From Linum tenue (lineage: Eukaryota > Streptophyta > Magnoliopsida > Malpighiales > Linaceae), in NCBI GenBank assembly GCA_946122785.1, contig CAMGYJ010000008.1, positions 56,120,963-56,184,962 on the forward strand: a stretch of DNA of 64,000 nt, read 5' to 3'. The notes beneath the pieces were generated by a model, which made no database searches, was not told the origin of the DNA, and was given only the letters and a program-made list of their open reading frames with translations. Positions 1-12,169 of this stretch are shown here, one piece after another; position 1 is the stretch's first letter, and every line of letters starts with the position of its first letter. The position numbers were made by a program, and so were the translations under genes.

Positions 1-953
1 CATATGGCTTAAACCCACACCTTGACCTGATAAATCTCATATATACGCTAGAAAGTGAATGAAGGCTAAAGTGTGAATTTAAATACTCGTTGATGCATAA
101 AACGACATGAAAACACTAACACCCGTGGAGCTAAAAACACCAATTTGGGTGGTATCAACTCCTCTATCCCACATAAGTCTTGGGAAGATAGCATGGGATT
201 TGTCCCAAGCCTTAAACCAGTTGACTCAAAGTTGTGTCTACCTAAACTTATCCTAAAGACATGTCATGCCAAAAGTGATCGGGCACACAAAAATTGTTCG
301 CTTTCATCAAAGAAATTAAGTATTGATTGCTTCCCTCTAAAGCGATCAAAGGTTGATTGCTTCCTTAAGCGATGAAGCTTTGACCGCTCCCTTCTAAAGT
401 GATCAATTGTGGAACAATGTCCTTCCATAAAGCAATTAACTTTGAATTGTGTTATTCCACATCAAGCAGACTTTCATAGTTTTTGTCACAAGCAATCAAT
501 GCTAGTTTACTTTTGACTAAAGCGATCTTGCCGAAACATGCTTAGATTCATATATTCTATAATAACTTGTGTACTATGAGAAATCATTGTAATAACTAAT
601 GTACTCTGAGAAAAAATTCGGATTATTAATTACCACAATTAAACAAATGAAAAGAGCCGAAATCATATATTGATTTTGGTCCAAATCCCATTAGTGAGGA
701 GGGACCTAATCACTTTCTGGATTCCAAAAAGGAATAAAGAAAATGGATAAATGACACAAGAAACTGAAAGCCAAAATTCTGGTATTAATTCTTTTTCTAT
801 AACTATTCATATGACTCAATCGGTACTATTTGGAATCAAAGCTAACTCAATATTAGAGATCATATATTGGGGGAGCAGTGCACACTTCAGCAAACATATA
901 TATATATTGTAATATATATCAACCATCAGCTTAGTCTCTTGTCCATCTGGTTC
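1..953. other. Intergenic; degenerate short repeats
   Basis: No gene is recognised here. Between about 290 and 540 a loose repeat recurs every 30-60 bases, built on variants of AAAGCGATCAA and TTGATTGCTTCC with spacers. It looks like decayed tandem repeat sequence, perhaps from an old LTR. The rest is AT-rich and includes the region downstream of the 14-3-3 gene, which ends near 976. Confidence 0.4.
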
Positions 954-975
954 TCAAATCTCAAGCATGTTTCCT

Positions 976-2434
976 TCATTTCTGCAAAAATAAAGAAGTG
1001 AACAGTTTAGTGGAGCATGGTTTTTATTATTTTCCCAAGTAGAAGAAGAAACTTGTTCCAAAAAACCAACCCCTGCTGTTCCTGGTTCTGTAGGTTTGGT
1101 GCCTGATTCATCACCTTTGAAGCCATCCTCACCTGAAACCATTAACAAATAAAAGTACAAATTAATTTATAACTATATTCTGTTGATCGATCATTCATAA
1201 AAGTGATTATGGTTTCTAACTATTAATACTTCACACCCGAAGTGTCATGGCATGACGTTTGCATCTTGATATGCGTGCTTTTAGGTCATTTGATGAGGAC
1301 TATTGGGTCAGAAAATGTAAGAAGTTGAATGTAGAGAAGATGGTTTGATATGAGTGTAAGAAGCATAGAGAAGGAAGTGGGAGTACGTACCTCCATCTTC
1401 AGGCAAGTCAGAAGTCCAGAGAGTGAGATTGTCTCTCAACAACTGCATAATGAGGGTACTGTCTTTGTAGGACTCCTCACTCAACGTATCCAACTCAGCA
1501 ATTGCTTCATCAAAAGCTTGCTTGGCCAAATGGCAGGCCCTTTCAGGAGAATTCATGATTTCATAGTAGAAAACAGAAAAGTTGAGTGCAAGGCCAAGCC
1601 TGATTGGGTGCGTTGAAGGCAGCTCTGTGCTTGCAGTAGCAGAAGCAGCCTATGAAGCATCACATACACAAGTAATTGTACAGATGATGAAAATGGATAT
1701 TCATCAATGAAATCATCATTCTACTAGTAATGGATTGAATTTATGATATGATGAAAAGGGTACCTCATAGCCCTTGAGTGATTGATCAGCTGCTTCCTTT
1801 TTCTCTGATTCGGTTTTGAACTCAGCAAGATAACGAAAATAGTCACCTTTCCTGATCAAAATCAATCCGTCATGCCAATGGATTAAGAACAGTCAAAATG
1901 TAATCGGAAACTTGGAGATTAAATGTAACAACCAAAATGACAAGAAGGGAACTGACATTTTGTAGTAGAAAACTGTGGCTTCGCCGGAGGCAGAGGAAGG
2001 GATGAGATGCTTGTCGATGATGTTGAGGATATCTTGGCAAATCTGGGCCAACTCATCTTCCACCTTCTGGCGGTAAGACTTGATTAGCTTCACGTTTTGC
2101 TCGTTCCCTTTGGACTCTTCCTTCTGCTCGATTGAAGACATGATCCGCCATGACGCGCGCCGCGCTCCGATCACATTCTTGTACCCCACCGACAGCAGGT
2201 TCCTCTCCTCCACCGTCAGCTCGCAGTCCAACTTTGCTACCTTCTTCATGCAATCCACCATTTCTACAATTTCACCAATAACAACAACAAAAATCCAAAT
2301 CCCTACTTTGTTAGAAAAATTCTAGGGCTTGGAAATTGGCTGTATTTTGTTTGTATACCTTCGTAGCGCTCTGCCTGTTCGGAGAGCTTGGCCATGTAGA
2401 CATGAGCCTCTCTCTCCTTCTCTGTTGATGACAT
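976..2434 (-). CDS. 14-3-3 protein (phosphoserine/threonine-binding adaptor), six exons
   Basis: Joined exons on the minus strand: 2434-2359, 2263-1957, 1851-1764, 1649-1391, 1132-1071 and 981-976, each bounded by GT/AG. The product is 265 residues, normal for the family. It starts [20 protein letters not shown] and runs through the signatures [20 protein letters not shown] (about 46-65) and [20 protein letters not shown]. Phosphate-pocket residues are present: K54, R61, R134 and Y135. 14-3-3 dimers bind phosphorylated clients in cytosol and nucleus, for example H+-ATPase, nitrate reductase and transcription factors. The N-terminus and the [20 protein letters not shown] region resemble the mu/GRF9 type, but isoform assignment is inference. 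The last exon contributes only one lysine codon plus TGA. If the 89-bp last intron is retained, the frame continues to 954 and gives 302 residues, too long for the family. Start chosen: first ATG of the conserved reading frame. Confidence 0.93.
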
Positions 2435-3829
2435 TGTCGATGATCAGATTCAGAATTCCCCCTAAATTGAACAACGGAAAAGAAGAGGAGCAGAGAAGCA
2501 GGAGGCAGTCGAACGAAATTGAGAAGGCGATTGAAGAGAGGTGGATGCGGAATAAGAATGGTGAGGGGAAATCGTTTGGCAAGGATCGATGAAATTGGAG
2601 ACCCTCATTACGAAGAAAGAGGCAACAAAGGAGGAGGACTGGATCTCAAACATTTTTAGTGGTTCCACCGCACTCTTCTGATGGCGGTTTTCAGTTGTCA
2701 AGTTTTGAATTTTCATTCTCTTCCTTTATTTCCCTTTTTTGGGGATAAACACACTCATCCAACTTTATCAAAGGACGAAAGTATGGGTGCTTTCAAGTTC
2801 ACAATACCCACGTGTTATCTAAACCATATGTCTATGTATCATTTTTTAACTAATAACATAAGGTTTCTTTATAATATTTTGTTTATGTACCTTTTACTTT
2901 TTTGGTCGTTTTCATGTGCCGAGCTCTGATATATGTTGATATTAATCTCAACATAGTATGATCTCTATCAATTTTTGTTATTTAATTCTCTCTAAATAGT
3001 ATGTTATTTTGTGTACATTATTACTTGGAACCAAAAAATATGCATTCTTTTATATATGAACTAATAATTTTAATTCAAAGAATAATAAATTAATAATAAT
3101 AATCTGCATTCAACAAGTAATGATAACTTTCACATCGCCTGATTTTTACTCAATTCCGTCTATGACAATGAAATTTGTTACGATCTTAAAACTTTATCGA
3201 TGGGTTTATTGGCATACCATCATTGTACAACCAGCCACCCAAGAATTACAAAGATTCAACTAATTCATATTTTAACTAGTGTATATTTTATTGATACTCA
3301 TAAGCATCCAATAAATTAAAATCATCACATACCCGATCAAGTTTCAGGTATCCATAGATATCCATGAATAATAATTTTTTTATCTTCTCAACTACGGTGT
3401 TACTAATTACATAAATATTAACATTAAAGAAGTGAAAAATTACTAATAACAAACCAAAACTACAAAGAGACATGATTAAAAAGGAACACTAGTTCATGAG
3501 ATGCTACAATTATACTAGGGATACCGAAATGGGGGGATTTATAGTGACTAGGAAAGTGGCGGTGGTACGACAAGGGTGGTTGCTGCCGCATCCCTAGCAT
3601 TCTGCTTCGGTTTCCAGCATTTTTGCGTTAGCACACTTACCTCGATAGTACAAAATTTGATTTCGTACTATTTTCACGTCTTTAAATCCTCCATTCTCGT
3701 CATAAGTTCAAAATTTCTCCAAGTATAATACCTATCTAAGGGATTCAAATGTTTTTCTCCAATGAGCAACTCAAAATTTCAAGCCAAAAACAAACTTTGA
3801 AATTTAAAAATTAACCTAGGTAAGATAAA
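2435..3829. promoter_or_regulatory. 14-3-3 5' flank and AT-rich intergenic DNA
   Basis: This holds the 5' leader and presumed promoter of the 14-3-3 gene (transcription leftwards from about 2.5-2.7 kb), then AT-rich DNA to 3.8 kb. No convincing ORF, TATA box assignment or mobile-element end was found. Confidence 0.35.
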
Positions 3830-5295
3830 TCTGGGTTGCATCCGCGATATCACTTTTGTTTAACATCATTAAGTTTGACGCCAGACATGGGATGCTTCCC
3901 AGGGAGGGCTCTCTCTCTTATGCCTTTGATCAATGCTCGAGGCTCCCTTTTAGTTAATTTCACGTTCAAGTTTCACTTCATCTTCATCTCCCCATTCCGT
4001 ATCAAGGATTTGATCGTTGTTGATACCTATAGGTTGATAACGATTGATGAACTCTTGATACTCTCCTGATGTCTCATACTCCAACTCTCGATCTTTTCTA
4101 GCATTGTCTTTTGCCTTGTACTAGCTATCCTTAGTGCCATTTGAGCTAGTTTCAGACCTAGAATTGGCGGAACCTTATTCAACTCGCCTCCATACTTTGG
4201 GACTTGATCTCATCATTTGGGTCCTCATTTGTATACTCCTCGATTTTGTCACTTCTTTAAATTGGCTTCTCCACTTTGTACAAGAGCTTTCTTGCATGTA
4301 AGGTTAATTCTCGGTTGACAACATCAATTATTGCTCCAAGAGTGGCAAGGAATGGCCTTCCAAAGAAGATTGAGTACTCTTTGCTTGTCTCAAATAGGTA
4401 GTTGGGAACAATATGAATGGGCCAACTTCGGTGCTTAAGCCTCGAAAAACTCCAAGAGCTCAGGAAGGGCTGTTTTTTGCTAGCATGATCTCTACATTGA
4501 TGTGCTCCATGTTAGCTAGTCCAATTTCTTCATATTTATGCAGTGGTAGTATGTTGACAGTTCATCCAAGGTAAACTAAACCTTTTTCCACATGATGGTC
4601 ATCCAAGAGACATTGATGGTTATGCCACGGATTCTCCTTTACTTAATTAACTAGGACAATTTTCTTGATTGTGACCTCCTTATCTTTGACTCGGACATCT
4701 TCCTCCATGAAAATATCGAGCTTTCCTTTAAGATCCCCCATGGAAATCATCTTCTCCAATATTGGCACTACCACTTCTACTCCTCCAAAAGCTTCTATCA
4801 GATTTATGAAGAGGGATGGATGCTCAGCTGCTTTTTTCTCTTATTCCTTTTTCATGCTCAAGCATATTCCATCCTTGTCGAGATGACTTTGACTTCCTCC
4901 TTATTTAGATTGTTTTATTTGTTACTCGGTACGTTTCTTTGAGGCTTTTAAGGTTATGGATCAATGAGGAGTGCAAGTTGTCTTACGATATTCTTGTAGC
5001 TCATTTAGATTCCTATCACTGTTGCCTCCAGCTTCTCGAATATGGTGGGTTGCTGATTGGATACACCTTCTCCTTGCACATTATATTGAGGTTGATTGTC
5101 AAGCCCAAGTGGATTTAGTTTCTTCTACTATTGTGCTTCATGAACATATGGTGCATTGGTAGTGGTGATGTTGGGGGTAGTCCTTGGGCTTCTTTATTCC
5201 TTGAGCAGGCCATTGATCATACGATATGCGAGGTTGGTTGAATCTTTGACAAGGAAGATAGCTCCCTTGTTGAGGTCTTGATTGATATCCTTGAT

Positions 5296-6135
5296 TTATG
5301 TAATTGACATCAGCATGGCCTTGCCCTGCTTGGCTATGGCAGTCGAATCCTTCATGAATTTCTTCTCCACATATTCACAAACAAACAAGGATGCCACCGG
5401 TCCATTTTTTCCCTCCATTGAAGCTCTTTTTATTTGTTGGGTCAGCTCTTTCATGTGTGCAAAGAGGGTGGCGATATCATCCTCCCTTCCTTTGGAAGAT
5501 TTTAATGGTTTGATCGTTGATGGACGCATGGACCAGCTCTTTGACTTCCTTGCTAGTTTGGCAAAATGTTTCTGGCATTGCACTCCCATCCTTATTGTGA
5601 AATCTCCATCGGGTTGCTGGTTTACCATCATCGTGTTGTCTCGATTGAGGCCTTTGGTGAAGTACTTTGCAATCTACTCATGCGTGAATCCGTGATGGGG
5701 GAATTCCTTGATGTTCTCCTAGGATATCCTCCAAATATCGTAGAAAGTCTCTCTTTCCTTCTATTGAAATCGAGTAATCTCATCTTTAAGCTACTCTGTC
5801 TTCCAAGGTGGAAAGTACAATTCGATGAATGCTTGAGCAAGGGTCTCCCATGTGGTGAAGATTCCTGGTGGATAGTATTCAAGCCACTGCTTCACTTCTC
5901 CTTCAAGAGAGTATGGGAAAACTCGTAGTCGAATTCCATCTTTGGTCGCATCATCTCCTACTATGGAATTGACGATCTCCAAGAATGTCTTCAAGTGTTG
6001 CACCGGATCATCATCATTCAGTTTGTTGCACCATCTGGATTGGTAGAGTTCGGATCTCTATGGTAGTTGGTGGCGCAATAATGCTTGAGGTGATGTTGGA
6101 TGCTCTTGGCCTTGAGTACTCATAAAAAATAGATG
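5296..6135 (-). pseudogene. Ty3/gypsy gag pseudogene
   Basis: The minus-strand fragment 6003-5791 contains the capsid-like core RVFPYSLEGEVKQWLEYYPP followed by TWETLAQAFIELYFPP, a hallmark of plant Ty3/gypsy gag (Retrotrans_gag). Fragment 5631-5296 continues in another frame with lysine-rich and coiled segments (ATLFAHMKELTQQIKRA). Frame changes and stops separate the pieces, so this is not expected to be translated as one protein. Gag would form the retrotransposon's virus-like particle. Confidence 0.75.
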
Positions 6136-6489
6136 AGATGTCCACTTGTCTTTTTCCTACTTCTCCAGCCATTGATGGAGTTGAAGAGATAAAAGATTCT
6201 CCTTCTTCTTCTAAATCGAAGTTGTATTCTTCGTCAATATTTTCTTCCTCTCTAAAGCTTAGCTCAAAATTGGTGGGTCTTGAGGGCTCTTCTTCTCCTA
6301 AGCTAGATTCTCATTCATTCGTCTTCAAGATGGGTGAACTCGTGGCTCCTCCTTGGACGATCTTTTGCACAATCTTTAGATATTTTGTTTTTCTTTTAGT
6401 ACTTACTGGACTCATATGACCATATACAAAACAAAAGAAACTCTAAACTAAACACAAGATGGTTAGATGCTTTTATATAGGATTTGTAG

Positions 6490-6508
6490 TTCGCCGACAA
6501 TGGCACCA
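6490..6508 (-). other. Primer-binding site, tRNA-Asp type
   Basis: The minus strand reads TGGTGCCATTGTCGGCGAA, a diverged form of the tRNA-Asp primer site used by Athila/Tat-type elements. The intact version is at 31735-31753. It lies just upstream of the gag remnant, as expected. Confidence 0.6.
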
Positions 6509-6512
6509 AAAC

Positions 6513-7172
6513 ATGATACGATATAGATTGAAGTTATAATCCTAGGATGTCCTAGGGTCGTATTCCACATGGTCATTGAATGCATAACTACTCATACCAT
6601 ACCATCATTGACTCACATGAAAACAATACAAGCATTTAGGGGGTTTCATTTAACCAACAAGCAATAATAGTAAAGTTATTATGAGTTTTCAATTCATAGA
6701 TGCGTAAAAGTAAAGATACGTTATTGTATAAGAAGGTAAGCGTCGAATAACATAATGCATACTAATACTCAATCACAATATGTATCAATGACTCATCTAT
6801 AACATCACTCTATTCCTTCCACTAAGGTCATTCTCTACCCATGCATGCGCCTCTTGAGTCAGAAATTTAACTAGCTAATGTGCTTTCGCTTCATGTCATT
6901 ACCTAATTAATGAAGAACAAGGAAGTTAGGATATCATATGTTAAGTGTGGGCTTCTACAAACCACAATAGAAGGTATACAGCATCGACGATCTAACAATC
7001 AAGCATTGGTATTACTTGAGCTATAGATGGTTGGTCATTCCCTCTATACTCGTGTAGCATCAATATGGTATCACTGGAGGGTAATTTCTTATCAATCTAG
7101 ATGATACTAAGCACAATGCATATGATATAGTATCACACTATAGAATCATAAATATCGACGATAAGGAAGCAT
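6513..7172 (-). other. Possible 5' LTR or flank of the gypsy remnant
   Basis: Non-coding sequence directly 5' of the primer-binding site in element sense. Its position suggests LTR sequence. No second copy exists in the window, so the ends cannot be fixed. Confidence 0.3.
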
Positions 7173-8360
7173 TTAGAGGTGTCAAAACAGAACAGGACCC
7201 GACTAACCCTTCCAATCAACCCGACCCGCAATCCGAATTGACTAAAAGTAAACAACCCGTAACCCGCTCGATCGGCAACCTAATTGACCTGTAACCCAAT
7301 TAACCCAAAAATCGACTGACCTGCAACCCGATTAATCCTAAATTGATTGACCCGCAATCTGATTGAACCCACAACCCGACTAACCCGTGACCCGACCGAC
7401 TCAATCCAAACTCCACCCCAATCCACTTGAATAATTACTAATTATATAATACATAGTTTTTCAAAATGAAGTTTTTTCTTTTTCATTTCGTATATAAAAT
7501 TTAAAAAATATGAAACTCACTTGATTTTATGTATTTGAATAATTGAAACATGAAAGTCACTTAAACGCTAAGTTCTTTAAAAAAATTAAAAAGCAAATAC
7601 AAAATCTAAATTCAGCACAATATCAATATTGATAATGAAGAATTAATAATTGAGATCAGGAAAAATATTAATATAATATACATAAATTAAAATTTTGTTT
7701 AATTTAACTATTTAACAAAGTTATCAATTAAATATAAATATATTAAATTAATGTATTTGGTAATTTAATGATTTTAAAAGAATAGGGGAATTTTGGTGTT
7801 TTTAACTTTTTGGGAAGAGAAAAAAAATGAAAATTTGGTGCTTTGAATTTTTATGAAAAGAAACTAGGAGGAATTTTGGTGGTTTGGATTTGTGGGAAGA
7901 GAAAAAAATAGGAAAATTTGGTTCTTTTGATTATGAAAAAAAAAATAAGGAGAGAAATTTTGTGTTTTCAACTTTTTGAGTAAATAAGGAAGAGGAAATT
8001 TTGGTTGTTTCAATTTTATGGAAGAGAAATATGAGGGAAAATTGTGTTTCTAATTTATGGATTGAGAAAGAAGGAGGGGAATTAAGTTTTTTTTTTTTGA
8101 AAAGAAAGAAGGAAACAAATTTGATGTTTTCAATTTTTTGGTTTTTGAAAATTTTAGCCTTTCTAATATGAATCTTTAAATTTTTATATGCAGGGCATGA
8201 CTAATTAACTATATTATAATCTTATATGGAATGACTATTTGGCTATATCAGATTTGATAACATATAATGAGTTAACTCATCTTCAATATAATATCACTCG
8301 AATTATCTTAAATGTGATAGAAACCCACTGAGCGGGTCTAGTGAGTAGGGCGGGTTGACC
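7173..8360. repeat. AT-rich dispersed repeat with CCCGACC-rich head
   Basis: It begins GAGGTGTCAAAACAGAACAG, then has about 230 bp of degenerate ACCCGACY/ACCCGATY repeats (7190-7420). An AT-rich body with repeated GGAAATTTTGGT-like units follows. It ends near a GCGGGTCT...GGGCGGGTTGACC stretch that resembles the inverted head. The body from about 7460 to 8100 is clearly similar, in the same orientation, to 63310-63990. The GAGGTGTCAAAAC head followed by ACCCGACCC is reminiscent of non-autonomous plant TIR elements; that assignment is inference. Confidence 0.5.
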
Positions 8361-8368
8361 GTGTGGAC

Positions 8369-11300
8369 TGTAACACCCCGAATTTTGGGTTTAGGTTCAA
8401 TTAACAATCACCGAATTACTTGGATTGAACCGGTCACACCTGTATCTAAAATTTACCCTGCCATTCCTAGAGTGCCCTCTAATTAAACCTATTTAAGAGT
8501 GGGCCGATTAATTCTTGGTAGGTTGGCCGATTAATTTTGTCACTTTACTAGAATTTAGACCAGCAGTTGCTTCCCTTCGGTTACTATTTTCCATATTATT
8601 TAAGCATCATCATTGGGAGCAAGCTAACAAAACCAGTCGTGGCCTCTCAACTCACTTCTCCATCGACCACAAATAGAAAACACGCAGCTCACCAAAATTT
8701 TGATCAGCACAAGGTTCTTCGGGAAGTGGTGAGTGTCATGTCCGTGATTCGTGAAGCTCATGCTACAAGCCGATGTTTGGAGAGCAGGCCGCTGTCACTT
8801 TACCTCGGTTGAAATTCAGCATGCGGCAGATACGTTTAAATTGCATGCTGGGGATCCTCGTAACCGGATCAGTTTGTGGGTGCAGTAGGATGCGGCAGCT
8901 GTGGCAGATCGAGTAGCGAACGCGGAGCCAATCTTATTCACAATTGATTACGAAGTGCGGGCTGCATCATCGTTTCACGAGAGGGATTCATATGCAATGT
9001 CGATCCAAAGTTCAGGTACAGGGTTATACTTTGAAGTTTGAATAGAAATGTAAATATTGACTAGGCGGTGGTATGTGTGGAATTAGTATGAAGTCAAGGT
9101 TCCATGATTGGCCTGGTTTAAAGAGTTGGGAGCTATAATATAGCTTATGATACGTAGTTAGATGGAGGCGGTTCCATTTCTTGGCTGCAATTCAACAATT
9201 GAGTAATTATATAATTCTCTGTGGCATAACAATGGGAAGAGTAGAGAGTTATTAAAATATGGTGCCATGTTCCATACCAACGGGACTGCTATTAGCTTCA
9301 ACTAGTTTCTTTCAGTGGGGTGATTATAGTTAACAAATCAAAGCTTTATTGTATTTATGGGGCAATTAAATGGCACATTTGTCATTGCTTGTGGTAATAA
9401 GTGGGGGGGTGCATGGAAATGCATGCACGGATGAGGATTAGTGTGAATTACTAGAGAGAAGGGGTGTAACATTTGCGTAGCAACTAACTAAATCCAATTG
9501 ACTTAGATGCATGGTCAAAGGAAAGAGATCGTTGCTCATCAACCGAGGAGAATATTATAAGAGCGAGGTTTGGGAATTACAGAGCCGAAGCATATTCTGT
9601 TTCGATGAAAATAAGGTGAGTGTAAAATGGGGAAAATTTCTATCGAGGTTTTAGTTTATGTCTTTTATTTAAAGTTATATGTTAGTTAATTTATGAGTTT
9701 GCTCGATCATGTGTGTGAGGCATCTCACAGCCTACTTAAGGTGGAGGCACGCGTTGTTCTATGTATCTGATGTATGTTTGTATGGTAAGATGAACCATAG
9801 GGCGATTGGACTGGACGTGATAGATGGTCGGGTCACTACTGGACGACGATACGTAACGTAGTAGTTGACCGAGCATGGACTGGACGGCGATACGTAACGC
9901 AGTACCATTGCCTTGATGATAGGGACACCGGACGACGATACGTAATGCGGTGAACCCTAGTAATAAGTATATAAGTTACTTCTATAAGCTATTAAGGACT
10001 AAATTATAAGGATGAAAGCGAGAACGACTTTATGTAAGAGGAAATCATTTCTATTAATATGTTAGTAAGGTTTTTCTTAGGGTATAGACCTTAGAAAGTA
10101 ACGACGAGACTGACCCCTTCTCACTCACCAGGTTGAGGAAGGGTTAGCAGAGGTGGATCCTGAGAAGAGGCAAGGCAAGGCGAGCTGATGTACCAGCATG
10201 GACGAGGTCTCAGGGAACTGAGCAAGAAGTTAGAGCCAGAGTTAGTTTAATATTTTGTTCATAATTATGAGTAATATGTACTGGTGATTCAAGATTTAAG
10301 ATTCTGGGTTAAGTTGTTTTAAGTATTTGGATTGTGATTGCCCAAGTGTTAGGGATTTTCGTTTGAAGTTCTTGAACAATGTCACTGGACGGTTAATGAG
10401 TTGACTTTTAAACTTGATTTGGGTTGCTCGGGAGTAACCGGTTTTTTGTTTTAATTATGGTTTGATTTTTTTGAAAAAATGGGGTTGTATCATTTTTATA
10501 CTAGAGCCTGGTTTTCCTCTTTTCCTTGGTTTCCCAAGGATACTGGAGTGAAGGTCTGGGTGTGTTTTTCAAAGTTTTTTGTTAAAAAAGGAAAGGAAAA
10601 AGGAGTTTCAAAGTAAATATTTGGCCATACGAGTCAAAGGGCTCTTTTGAGAATTTTTAGAATCTCCAGTACACTCTAATCATGATTAGAAAAATTACTC
10701 TGTTAGGCCTGCGTGAATATGATACGTCCCAAGAAGGAGAAAAAGCAGATTCCTAAGAGGATCATTTACTGAAAACCCTTTCATGAGTGAGAAGAGGAGG
10801 GTCAAGGCAGCTCATATTCTCCGGGGATGTGAGCTGATCAGAATAAGGTTCAGGAAGATGCCAATTATCTCGTACGTTGACAGGCGGTAGCCAAGGAGTT
10901 ACGGCACATGGCGGACATAGTCGAGAGGAAAGGATGCAAGGATGGTTCGCGGAGTTTGCAAGAATCGAGCGTAGGGCTACGACCCAAGGGGTAGTGGAGG
11001 TTAGAATTTAAGCAACGCTAGGAGTGCAAGAGCAAAGCAAAGGAGGAATTAAGGAGGTCATAGGGATCCTGAAATGATTTCACGGGATCAATGCGTCAAG
11101 GCTAGGAGGAGGCACGTGTGTGTACATACAACAAAGGAGGAATCCCTTATGGATACCGTACGTCCCTACGAAGAGGAATCGTGGACCTGGGAAACTAGAT
11201 CGGCGGAAAGTCCTTGAAATGAAGGAGTCAATCATCGAGATGAACAATGTAAGAAAGGAGGTAAGAGAAAGCGCACTATGTAACCAATAAAGTGCAAGAT

Positions 11301-12117
11301 TGAGGATAAGGTATGCGAGGGATTCCAATCAGATAGTGATAAGTTCCGTGGTAGTCAAAACTCAAGTTGAGGGGGGCACCCCACTGTGGGGATAGCCAGG
11401 TTTGAAAAACCAAGACTAGAGGTGATTCCAACTAAGCCAGAGTATGAGGAGGGATTAAAGAGACCCTTCAAGTAACAATAGTCACGAGAGGTCAAAATTT
11501 CAAAGGACACAAGGAGTCTCGTCGGACCAAGGTAGATTAAGACTTAGAACCTCGAAACCTGCCTAAGAAAAGTCATCAAGTCAGCCAAGGATGGACGACA
11601 AGGTAGAATGCTCGAGGAAAATTCTAATAAATGTCAGAGAAAGCAAGTAGAACGTTTGAGGAGGAAGTTTAGTGTACATGATAGGGAAGACTTGCGTAGC
11701 ATACTAAGAGAGAGTGGGAAGGTAGGAGGAAGTTCGATGTGATTCCAGGGAGTCTAGTGGTTAATTCAATGGAAGCCATTTCAAGGCCATAACGAGGGAA
11801 GAGACATTAGTGTCCTTGGGAAATGTATGAAGGGTGGAAGGACGTGCTAGTCCCTAGACAAGGACTAGAGTGAAGGTAAGTAAATCTAACTCAAGAAATT
11901 GAATAAAAGAATATGACGAGGAAAGCATTCCCGAGCAGGGAAGCGCGATAAGTTATGTTACTCAATGTGATCCACTCTGAGCAAATACAATATGGTGGGA
12001 AGTCATCACGAGGCAACTAATTAGTGATAAATATGGGTCATCCAAAAGAAACGGCTAGTTAAGGATGAACCATATTCATTTAGTCAAGTCACTGTCATCC
12101 TGAGCTAAGAGATTGAG
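8369..12117 (+). mobile_element. Decayed LTR-retrotransposon-like segment (TGTAACACCCCG ends)
   Basis: Both 8369 and 12118 begin TGTAACACCCCGA followed by a related stretch (TTTGGGTTTAGGTTC against TTTGAGTCTAGGTTC). This LTR start is common in plant Ty3/gypsy chromoviruses. The segment between has no long coding frame. Three spaced copies of GGACGRCGATACGTAAYG occur at 9841, 9881 and 9930. I infer a decayed or non-autonomous element whose second LTR is cut short by the LINE beginning near 12170. No clear primer-binding site or polypurine tract was found. Confidence 0.45.
9839..9954 (+). repeat. Three spaced subrepeats GGACGRCGATACGTAAYG
   Basis: Copies at 9841, 9881 and 9930 share the core GACGRCGATACGTAA and differ slightly around it. 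They lie inside the putative first LTR and may be LTR enhancer-type subrepeats. Confidence 0.6.
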
Positions 12118-12169
12118 TGTAACACCCCGATATTTGAGTCTAGGTTCGAGCGAACGATTGGATTGACAA

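Larger units (their letters stand above)
3830..6512 (-). mobile_element. Truncated Ty3/gypsy retrotransposon (gag-protease remnant)
   Basis: On the minus strand the order is a tRNA-Asp-type primer-binding site (6490-6508), gag (6.1-5.3 kb) and a protease end. The protease fragment at about 4390-4290 reads FFGRPFLATLGAIIDVVNRE, the family's GRPFLATA.A.IDV motif. No reverse transcriptase, integrase or 3' LTR is visible, so the element is broken after protease. Frames are interrupted many times. The sequence just above 6512 begins TGATACGATATAG and may be the 5' LTR, but no partner LTR was found. Confidence 0.7.

Noticed and set aside
954..1160. Long last exon giving a 302-residue 14-3-3
   Set aside because: A consensus intron inside it restores family-typical length, so the longer form is kept only as possible intron retention.
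8369..12117. Assigning the segment to a named chromovirus lineage
   Set aside because: Only the TGTAACACCCCG ends support it. No coding domain, primer site or polypurine tract could be confirmed.
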